A stretch of DNA of 64,000 bases from Stutzerimonas stutzeri (GTDB lineage: Bacteria; Pseudomonadota; Gammaproteobacteria; Pseudomonadales; Pseudomonadaceae), in the NCBI RefSeq assembly GCF_015291885.1, contig NZ_CP036186.1:2369001-2433000 (forward strand), written 5' to 3'. The position numbers and the translations under genes are program-made. This document shows positions 57,540 to 64,000 of this stretch, one piece after another. Each line of letters opens with the position of its first letter. Within the stretch, counting starts at the first letter, position 1. The notes below the pieces were generated by a model. It was not told the origin of the DNA. It searched no databases and saw only the letters and a list, made by a program, of their open reading frames with translations.

Positions 57540-57569
57540 AGCCCCGGCTCATGCCGGGGCTTCGCTTTT
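57540..57569 (+). terminator. Attenuator-type hairpin between pqqA and pqqB
   Basis: AGCCCCGGC and GCCGGGGCT pair around TCAT, followed by TCGCTTTT. Partial termination here would raise pqqA above pqqB-E. Confidence 0.75.
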
Positions 57570-57580
57570 AGGGGCTGTCC

Positions 57581-58492
57581 ATGTTCATCCGTATTCTCGG
57601 TTCCGCCGCGGGCGGAGGCTTTCCGCAGTGGAACTGCAACTGCGCCAATTGTGCGGGCCTGCGCGCCGGGACACTCAATGCCAAGGCCCGTACCCAGTCC
57701 TCAATCGCCATAAGCGACAACGGTGTTGACTGGATTCTGTGCAATGCTTCGCCGGACATCCGCGCGCAGCTGGAATCCTTTCCAACCCTGCAGCCAGCTC
57801 GAGCACCGCGTGATACCGCGATCGGCGCGATCGTGCTACTGGACAGCCAGATCGACCACACCACTGGCTTGCTGACCTTGCGCGAAGGCTGCCCACACGA
57901 AGTCTGGTGCACAGAAATGGTCCATCAGGACCTGACTACCGGTTTCCCGCTGTTCAACATGCTCAAGCACTGGAACGGTGGGCTGAAGTGGAACGCCATC
58001 GGGCTGACCGGCAGCTTCACGATTCCCTGCTGCCCGAACCTGCATATCACGCCGATCCCGCTGCGCAGCTCAGCGCCGCCGTATTCGCCGCACCGCAATG
58101 ACCCGCACCCCGGCGACAACATCGGCTTGCTGATCGAAGATCGCAAAACCGGCGGCACGTTGTTCTATGCACCTGGGCTGGGCAAGGTCAGTGACGAGCT
58201 GCTCGACATCATGCGCAAGGCCGATTGCCTGCTGGTCGACGGAACACTCTGGCGCGACGACGAGATGCTCGTGCGCGAGGTCGGCACCAAGCTCGGCAGC
58301 GAAATGGGGCACCTGCAGCAGAGCGGTCCAGGCGGCATGATCGAGGTGCTCGATGGCATGCCCGCCGTCCGCAAGATTCTCATCCACATCAACAACACCA
58401 ATCCGATCCTCGATGAGGATTCCGTCGAGCGCGAAATCCTCGGTGAACACGGAATCGAAGTTGCCTTCGACGGCATGAACATCGAGCTATAA
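57581..58492 (+). CDS. pqqB: PqqB, metallo-hydrolase-fold protein of PQQ synthesis
   Basis: The 303-residue protein begins [20 protein letters not shown], unmistakable PqqB, with the zinc-binding cysteines in [12 protein letters not shown] and His/Asp motif [18 protein letters not shown]. It hydroxylates the cross-linked Glu-Tyr product. It has no counterpart in the minus-strand pqqA2 cluster. It starts 48 bases after pqqA, beyond the hairpin. Confidence 0.97.
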   Translation: MFIRILGSAAGGGFPQWNCNCANCAGLRAGTLNAKARTQSSIAISDNGVDWILCNASPDIRAQLESFPTLQPARAPRDTAIGAIVLLDSQIDHTTGLLTLREGCPHEVWCTEMVHQDLTTGFPLFNMLKHWNGGLKWNAIGLTGSFTIPCCPNLHITPIPLRSSAPPYSPHRNDPHPGDNIGLLIEDRKTGGTLFYAPGLGKVSDELLDIMRKADCLLVDGTLWRDDEMLVREVGTKLGSEMGHLQQSGPGGMIEVLDGMPAVRKILIHINNTNPILDEDSVEREILGEHGIEVAFDGMNIEL

Positions 58493-58506
58493 CGTGGCCT
58501 AGTGAA

Positions 58507-58532
58507 CGCGATGCGACTGAAGTCGCATCGCG
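58507..58532 (+). other. Intercistronic hairpin between pqqB and pqqC
   Basis: CGCGATGCGAC and GTCGCATCGCG form a perfect 11-bp stem with a TGAA loop, 15 bases after pqqB. No T-run follows; it may stabilise the processed message. pqqC starts 48 bases later after AAAAGGAAAG. Confidence 0.55.
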
Positions 58533-58579
58533 GGTCGAGTCACGCACATCGGAATGTTTAGAAAAGGAAAGACACTGCC

Positions 58580-59332
58580 ATGATCCTGCCAGCCATGAGC
58601 CCCGCGGAATTCGAACAAGCGCTGCGCGCCAAGGGCGAGTACTACCATATCCATCACCCGTTTCACCGGGCCATGTACGCAGGGCAGGCGACGCGCGAGC
58701 AGATTCAGGGCTGGGTCGCCAATCGCTTCTATTATCAGGTGTGCATTCCGGTGAAGGACGCGGCGATCATGGCCAACTGTCCGGACCGCGACACGCGCCG
58801 GGAGTGGATTCAGCGCATCATCGACCATGATGGAGCCCCGGGCGAAGAGGGCGGCATTGAAGCCTGGCTACGGCTGGCCGAGGCCGTCGGGCTGGAGCGC
58901 GAACAAGTGCTGTCGCAGGAACTGGTGCTGCCTGGGGTGCGTTTCGCCGTGGATGCCTACGTCAACTTCGCTCGTCGCGCCAGTTGGCAGGAAGCCGCCA
59001 GCAGCTCGCTGACCGAACTCTTCGCCCCGACCATCCACCAGTCGCGTCTGGACAGCTGGCCGCAGCATTATCCGTGGATTGATGCATCGGGTTATGACTA
59101 CTTCCGCAAGCGCCTGAAGGAAGCGCGTCGTGATGTCGAACACGGCCTGCGTATCACCCTGGATCACTACCGCACCCGCGAGGCGCAGGAGCGCATGCTG
59201 GAGATCCTCCAGTTCAAGCTCGACGTGTTGTGGAGCATGCTGGACGCCATGAGCATGGCCTACGAGCTGGATCGCCCGCCGTACCATACCGTGACCCGCG
59301 AACGTATCTGGCACAAGGGAATCAGCTTCTAA
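58580..59332 (+). CDS. pqqC: PqqC, cofactorless oxidase that completes PQQ
   Basis: The 250-residue protein has full-length PqqC sequence: [40 protein letters not shown] and [20 protein letters not shown], covering the active-site His and Tyr residues. It catalyses ring closure and the eight-electron oxidation of AHQQ to PQQ. No paralogue accompanies the second pqqA cluster. Confidence 0.97.
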   Translation: MILPAMSPAEFEQALRAKGEYYHIHHPFHRAMYAGQATREQIQGWVANRFYYQVCIPVKDAAIMANCPDRDTRREWIQRIIDHDGAPGEEGGIEAWLRLAEAVGLEREQVLSQELVLPGVRFAVDAYVNFARRASWQEAASSSLTELFAPTIHQSRLDSWPQHYPWIDASGYDYFRKRLKEARRDVEHGLRITLDHYRTREAQERMLEILQFKLDVLWSMLDAMSMAYELDRPPYHTVTRERIWHKGISF

Positions 59333-59424
59333 TCACAGGCTCTTGTAGGTTGGGCTTCAGCCCGCCGCCAGCGAGCAAAATGATTCGGCCAGGCTGCCAG
59401 CCTGCCTTTGGCGAGACATTGACC

Positions 59425-59703
59425 ATGAGCGACATCCAACTAACCCAGATTCCCGTTTTTCGACGTGGCTACCGCTTTCAATGGGAACCCGCGCAGAACT
59501 GCCATGTGCTGCTCTACCCGGAAGGCATGATCAAGCTCAACGAGAGCGCTGCGGCGGTGCTGACTGAAGTCGACGGGACACGTAGCGTCGGTGCCATAGT
59601 GGCCGATCTGCAGGCTCGCTATCCCGAGGCTGAAGGGATTCAAGAAGATATCGTCGCGTTCCTGGAGGTTGCCGTTGAACGGTTCTGGATCGAGCTTCGC
59701 TAA
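59425..59703 (+). CDS. pqqD: PqqD, precursor-peptide chaperone (canonical)
   Basis: The ATG at 59425 gives 92 residues with the typical [20 protein letters not shown] and [20 protein letters not shown]. It binds PqqA and delivers it to PqqE. The gene overlaps pqqE by 29 bases. A 92-base gap from pqqC contains ordinary spacer. Confidence 0.95.
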   Translation: MSDIQLTQIPVFRRGYRFQWEPAQNCHVLLYPEGMIKLNESAAAVLTEVDGTRSVGAIVADLQARYPEAEGIQEDIVAFLEVAVERFWIELR

Positions 59704-60829
59704 ACCCGGCTACGAGCCCGGCCCGCCGCTCTGGCTGCTGGCGGAGCTGACTTATCGTTGCCCGTTGCAATGCCCGTATTGCTCCAATCCGCTGGATTTC
59801 GCCCGCAGCCATGAAGAGCTGACTACCGCCGAGTGGATCGAGGTGTTCCGCCAGGCACGCGAGATGGGCGCGGCCCAGCTGGGCTTCTCCGGTGGCGAAC
59901 CGCTGGTACGTCAGGACCTTGCGGAGCTGATCGAGGCGGCGCGAGGACTCGGCTATTACACCAACCTGATCACGTCGGGCATCGGCCTGACTGAAGATAA
60001 GATCGCCAGCTTCGCTGAGGCCGGGCTGGACCATATCCAGATCAGCTTCCAGGCCGCCGACGAAGAAGTGAACAACCTGCTCGCCGGCTCGAAGAAGGCT
60101 TTTGCACACAAGCTGGAAATGGCTCGCGCAGTTAAGAAGCACGGCTACCCGATGGTGCTCAACTTCGTCACCCATCGGCACAACATCGATAACATCGACC
60201 AGATCATTCGTCTGTGCATCGAGCTCGAAGCCGATTTCGTAGAACTCGCGACCTGCCAGTTCTACGGCTGGGCTGAACTTAATCGCGCCGGACTGCTACC
60301 GAGCAAGGAGCAGCTGATACGTGCCGAGCGCATCACCAACGAGTGGCGCGACAAGCTTGCCGCCGAAAACCATCCGTGCAAACTGATCTTCGTCACGCCC
60401 GATTACTACGAGGAGCGCCCGAAGGCCTGCATGAACGGTTGGGGCAACCTGTTTCTCGACATCACCCCGGACGGTACGGCGCTGCCTTGCCACAGTGCGC
60501 GGCAGTTGCCGGTGGAGTTTTCCAACGTGCGCGAGCACAGCATCGAGCACATCTGGCGTCATTCCTTCGGCTTCAACAAATTCCGCGGCTATGACTGGAT
60601 GCCGGAGCCGTGTCGCAGCTGCGACGAGAAGGAGCGGGACTTCGGCGGCTGCCGCTGCCAGGCCTTCATGCTCACTGGCGACGCTGCCAACGCTGACCCC
60701 GTGTGCAGCAAGTCGGCACACCACGGCAAGATCCTTGCGGCTCGCGATCAGGCGGATCACGGCGCGCTGGGGCTCGATCAGCTGCAGCACCGCAACGAGA
60801 AGGCCTCCAAACTGATTCTGAAGGTATGA
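59675..60829 (+). CDS. pqqE: PqqE, radical SAM Glu-Tyr cross-linking enzyme (canonical)
   Basis: The TTG at 59675 is chosen because GGAGG lies six bases upstream; the TTG at 59669 would abut it. The product of about 384 residues has [20 protein letters not shown] with the radical SAM triad, [11 protein letters not shown], and SPASM cysteines ([36 protein letters not shown]). It matches PqqE of pseudomonads along its length. Its stop overlaps the pqqH ATG. Confidence 0.95.
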   Translation: MNGSGSSFAKPGYEPGPPLWLLAELTYRCPLQCPYCSNPLDFARSHEELTTAEWIEVFRQAREMGAAQLGFSGGEPLVRQDLAELIEAARGLGYYTNLITSGIGLTEDKIASFAEAGLDHIQISFQAADEEVNNLLAGSKKAFAHKLEMARAVKKHGYPMVLNFVTHRHNIDNIDQIIRLCIELEADFVELATCQFYGWAELNRAGLLPSKEQLIRAERITNEWRDKLAAENHPCKLIFVTPDYYEERPKACMNGWGNLFLDITPDGTALPCHSARQLPVEFSNVREHSIEHIWRHSFGFNKFRGYDWMPEPCRSCDEKERDFGGCRCQAFMLTGDAANADPVCSKSAHHGKILAARDQADHGALGLDQLQHRNEKASKLILKV

Positions 60830-62769
60830 AATCGCCGATCGAGAACGCATCCGCTAATCCCGGCTCCGGCACTGAGCGTCTGCCTTACGGCTTCTGGCCC
60901 AGCGAGTGGAGCGCGGATGCAGCCGCGGCTGCGAGTCAGGACTACGCTGAGCTGCGTGCCGGGCACGGCGGGCTGTTCTGGATCGAGTACGACCCCGTTC
61001 AAGGGCGCTGCACGCTGTGGTTCTGGCAGGCCGGCAGCGCACGCTGCGTGACCCCGGACGGCTTTTCGGTACGCAGTCGCGTCTATGAATACGGCGGCGG
61101 TGCGTTCTGTCTGACCGGACAGGGCCTTGCCTTCGTCAACGAGGCGGATCAGCAGATCTACCTGCAACTGACCGCTGATGTCGATTCCGCAACACAGCCA
61201 GTAGCTCTGACCGCAGAGCCTGACTGCCGATATGGCGATCTGCAGCATGACCCCGTCAGCGATGCGATCCTGGCGCTGGAGGAATCCCGAGAGGCCGTTG
61301 GCGTGGTGCATCGTCTGGTGAGTATCTCCCTGGTCGACGGCGCACGTCGGGTTATTGCCGAGGGAGGCGACTTCTATGCCTCTGCGGTGCTCAGTCCGGA
61401 CGGCGCGCGGATGGCCTGGATCGAATGGGATCGACCGGAGCAGCCCTGGACCTCGACGCGTCTGTGCGTGGCTGAGCGGCTGCCCGATGGGCGTTGGGGC
61501 CGCAGACGGTGTCTGGCCGGCGCGGAGGGTGGCGAGTCCTTGCAGCAACCACGCTTCGCCGTCGACGGCCGGCTGTATTGCCTCAGCGACCGTCTGGGTT
61601 TCTGGCAACCCTGGTATGAGGCAGACGGCCAACTGATTCTCCATCTGCTGACCACATCCGGTGAGGCGGACGCGGCACAGGACTTCGACTGCGCCCCGGC
61701 CCCCTGGCAGCTGGGTACCACCAGCTACCTGCCGCTGGCTGGTGGCGGCCTGTTGTTGACGCATATGGTCGATGGTTATGGCTGGCTGTTCGAGCACGGT
61801 GCCGATGGCAGCCGGCGCCAATTGGCAGCGGATTTCACTCGCTGCCGCCAATTGGCCGTCAATCAGTCTCATGTGTTCTGTATCGCTGGCTCCCCGGTGC
61901 GAGTACCAGCTGTGCTTGCCATCGAAAGGGCCAGTGGAACGGTGCAGATTCTCGCCGGCGGAGCGCAGCCGCTGGCGGTCGATCAATTGTCGCGCCCACG
62001 GCCCATGCGCTATCCGACCGGCGATGGCGAGGTCGCTCATGCTTTCTTTTATCCTCCCGCCAATGCGGACTACCACGGCGAGCCGGGGGCCTTGCCGCCG
62101 CTGGTGGTATTCGTCCATGGCGGGCCGACGTCGGCGAGCTATCCGGTGTTCGATCCGCGCATTCAGTACTGGACCCAGCGCGGTTTCGCCGTGGCAGACG
62201 TGAATTACCGCGGCAGCAGCGGCTTCGGTCGTGCCTACCGCCAGCGCCTGCATGAGCAATGGGGCCTGATTGATGTGGAAGACGCCTGCCAAGCCGCGCG
62301 AGCGCTGGTGGAGCAGGGGGTGGTTGACCCGCAGCGGTTGTTCGTTCGAGGCTCCAGTGCGGGTGGCTACACCGCGCTTAGTGCGCTGGCAGCTACCAAT
62401 CTGTTCCGGGGTGGCGCCAGTTTGTACGGCGTCAGCGACCCACTGGCACTGCGCCGGGTTACGCACAAGTTCGAGGGGGACTACCTGGACTGGCTGATTG
62501 GCGATCCCCAGCGAGTGCCAGGGCGCTTCCAAGAGCGTGCGCCATTGCATAACGCCGAGCAAATAGATGCGCCAGTGATCTTCTTCCAGGGCGGGCACGA
62601 CGCCGTCGTCCTGCCCGAACAGACCGAGTCGATGGTCGCGGCTTTGCGCGGTCGTGGCGTCGAGGTGGAATACCGGCTGTACCCCGAAGAGCGCCATGGC
62701 TTTCGTCAAGCAGCCAATCTCGCGGACGCGTTGGAGCATGAGTTGGGTTTTTACCTACGGTTGCTATGA
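60826..62769 (+). CDS. pqqH: PqqH, prolyl-oligopeptidase family S9 hydrolase
   Basis: The ATG at 60826 overlaps the pqqE stop (ATGA). The 647-residue protein has an N-terminal beta-propeller and a C-terminal alpha/beta hydrolase domain with the nucleophile [17 protein letters not shown], Asp in [15 protein letters not shown] and His in [14 protein letters not shown]. The oxyanion region is [18 protein letters not shown]. It occupies the place of pqqH (PA1990) in P. aeruginosa and may help degrade the precursor peptide. Role inferred from context. Confidence 0.88.
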   Translation: MKSPIENASANPGSGTERLPYGFWPSEWSADAAAAASQDYAELRAGHGGLFWIEYDPVQGRCTLWFWQAGSARCVTPDGFSVRSRVYEYGGGAFCLTGQGLAFVNEADQQIYLQLTADVDSATQPVALTAEPDCRYGDLQHDPVSDAILALEESREAVGVVHRLVSISLVDGARRVIAEGGDFYASAVLSPDGARMAWIEWDRPEQPWTSTRLCVAERLPDGRWGRRRCLAGAEGGESLQQPRFAVDGRLYCLSDRLGFWQPWYEADGQLILHLLTTSGEADAAQDFDCAPAPWQLGTTSYLPLAGGGLLLTHMVDGYGWLFEHGADGSRRQLAADFTRCRQLAVNQSHVFCIAGSPVRVPAVLAIERASGTVQILAGGAQPLAVDQLSRPRPMRYPTGDGEVAHAFFYPPANADYHGEPGALPPLVVFVHGGPTSASYPVFDPRIQYWTQRGFAVADVNYRGSSGFGRAYRQRLHEQWGLIDVEDACQAARALVEQGVVDPQRLFVRGSSAGGYTALSALAATNLFRGGASLYGVSDPLALRRVTHKFEGDYLDWLIGDPQRVPGRFQERAPLHNAEQIDAPVIFFQGGHDAVVLPEQTESMVAALRGRGVEVEYRLYPEERHGFRQAANLADALEHELGFYLRLL

Positions 62770-62883
62770 GCCGTCCCGCCACGCCCGAAAACGCGCCATC
62801 CATTAGCATTAGGCGCATTGCTTTACCCGAGCAATGCAGTAGGCTTGCGCCCGTTGTTACAAAAAATAAAAAAGGCCGCAGTC

Positions 62884-64000
62884 ATGAGCCCGAATATCAG
62901 CCTCCAGCGCAAATTCGTCTCCCCGGAAATCATCTTTGGGGCGGGCTGCCGCCATAGTGTCGGCACCTGCGCCGCCAACTTTGGTGCGCGAAAGGTGCTG
63001 GTGGTGTCTGACCCAGGCGTCGTCAAGGCTGGCTGGGTGGCGGACGTGCAGGCAAGCCTTGATCGGCAGAATATTGAGCACTGCCTGTTCACTGGCGTTT
63101 CCCCAAATCCTCGCTGCGAAGAGGTGATGCTCGGCGCCGAGCTGTATCGCAGCGAAGGCTGCAACGTGATCGTCGCAGTCGGTGGTGGCAGTCCGATGGA
63201 TTGCGCCAAGGGCATCGGCATCGTCGCTGCTCACGGGCGGCATATTTATGAATTCGAAGGAGTAGACACCCTTCGCGTGCCCAGCCCGCCGCTGATTCTG
63301 ATTCCGACTACCGCCGGCACCTCGGCGGATGTCTCGCAGTTCGTGATCATTTCCAATCAGCAAGAGCGGATGAAGTTCTCCATCGTCAGCAAGGCAGCCG
63401 TGCCGGATGTCTCGCTGATCGATCCGGAAACCACCCTGAGCATGGACCCATTCCTTTCCGCCTGTACCGGCATCGATGCGCTGGTGCATGCCATCGAGGC
63501 CTTCGTTTCGACTGGCCACGGCCCGCTGACCGACCCCCATGCGCTGGAAGCCATGCGGCTGATCAATGGCAATCTCGTACAGATGATCGCCAATCCGGCC
63601 GATATCGCCCTGCGCGAACAGATCATGCTCGGCAGCATGCAGGCAGGGCTAGCCTTCTCCAACGCGATTCTCGGCGCGGTGCATGCCATGTCCCACAGCC
63701 TCGGCGGCTACCTCGACCTGCCCCATGGTGTCTGCAACGCCGTGCTGGTCGAACATGTGGTGGCATTCAACTACGACGCGGCCCCGGAGCGGTATCGCAA
63801 GGTTGCGGAGACTCTGGGGGTCGACCCTCGCGGATTGAACCACCGGCAAGTGCGCGAGCGGCTGATGCAGCACCTAATCGACCTCAAACAGCAGATCGGC
63901 TTCCGTGAAACGCTGAGCCTGCACGGCGTTAACCTCTCCGATATCCCTTTCCTCTCGCAACATGCGATGCAGGACCCCTGCATCCTGACCAATCCACGCT
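62884..64000 (+). CDS. ercA: Iron-containing alcohol dehydrogenase ErcA, 3' end beyond window
   Basis: The frame is open to the window edge, giving the first 372 residues of a roughly 387-residue protein. It has the NAD-site VAVGGGSPMDCAKGIGIVAA, PTTAGTSADVSQFVI, and the metal-binding region with HAMSHSLGGYLDLPHGVCNA. Homologues called ErcA (PA1991) follow pqqH in P. aeruginosa and take part in regulation of ethanol oxidation. The start is ATG 62884 with weak AAAGG-like sequence upstream, 114 bases after pqqH. Confidence 0.9.
   Translation, partial: MSPNISLQRKFVSPEIIFGAGCRHSVGTCAANFGARKVLVVSDPGVVKAGWVADVQASLDRQNIEHCLFTGVSPNPRCEEVMLGAELYRSEGCNVIVAVGGGSPMDCAKGIGIVAAHGRHIYEFEGVDTLRVPSPPLILIPTTAGTSADVSQFVIISNQQERMKFSIVSKAAVPDVSLIDPETTLSMDPFLSACTGIDALVHAIEAFVSTGHGPLTDPHALEAMRLINGNLVQMIANPADIALREQIMLGSMQAGLAFSNAILGAVHAMSHSLGGYLDLPHGVCNAVLVEHVVAFNYDAAPERYRKVAETLGVDPRGLNHRQVRERLMQHLIDLKQQIGFRETLSLHGVNLSDIPFLSQHAMQDPCILTNPR

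Noticed and set aside
59669..59674. Earlier TTG start for pqqE
   Set aside because: It would directly abut the GGAGG sequence; the TTG six bases later has proper spacing.
60778..62739. Minus-strand open frame of about 650 codons opposite pqqH
   Set aside because: It is antisense to a gene with clear S9 peptidase motifs, has no start signal, and its composition is that of a high-GC shadow frame.

Overview
The window reads as the chromosome of a Pseudomonas-type gammaproteobacterium. The order tig-clpP-clpX-lon-hupB-ppiD, the pqqABCDEH-ercA block beside an exaC-type aldehyde dehydrogenase, and the imuA-imuB-dnaE2 cassette all point there, and a member of the Stutzerimonas (P. stutzeri) group is my best guess. 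That assignment is inferred from gene content and protein similarity recalled from memory, not from a database search.

Layout. 1-1.4 kb: end of the ethanolamine ammonia-lyase genes eutB-eutC. 1.7-4.1 kb: debris of an integrative element (frameshifted radC-like gene, fragment of a DUF736 gene, one lipoprotein). 4.1-8.3 kb: a membrane protein of unknown function, an MFS exporter and a divergent XRE/MmyB-type regulator. 8.5-13 kb: a chemoreceptor and an MHYT-domain sensor kinase whose receiver domain is cut off by an in-frame TGA. 13.2-17.3 kb: a two-component system and a TonB-dependent receptor behind a Fur-like box. 17.5-24.6 kb (minus strand): an apparent zinc-starvation operon headed by a Zur-box-like palindrome: cysteine-free ribosomal protein L31, a TonB-dependent receptor carrying an in-frame TAG, a membrane-anchored periplasmic CobN-like chelatase, a MotA/TolQ/ExbB-type channel and a DUF2149 protein. 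25-26 kb: ohr and ohrR. 26.1-27.8 kb: an IS3-family element.

28.2-36 kb: a nitrite/NO reduction island nirK-smallORF-norC-norB-norQ-norD. NirK is a three-domain form with an extra N-terminal cupredoxin, NorC carries a second cytochrome c domain, and nirK is split by an IS30-family element. The insertion is intact, with 27-bp ends and a CAG duplication, and its removal would restore the frame exactly. 36-41.3 kb: SOS mutagenesis cassette behind a LexA box. 41.4-49.9 kb: housekeeping proteostasis genes.

49.9-54 kb (minus strand): the most unusual locus. Seven tightly packed or overlapping genes comprise a second PqqA-like peptide, a PqqD-like chaperone and a PqqE-like radical SAM enzyme. They are followed by a 33-aa membrane peptide, a PuuD-N-like membrane protein, a SerC-like aminotransferase and a dihydroorotate-dehydrogenase-like protein that has lost its catalytic residues. 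There is no PqqB or PqqC partner. I infer a pathway that starts with a PQQ-type Glu-Tyr cross-link and then diverges from PQQ synthesis. The canonical pqqA-B-C-D-E-H operon, exaC, an ene-reductase and ercA follow on the plus strand to the window end.
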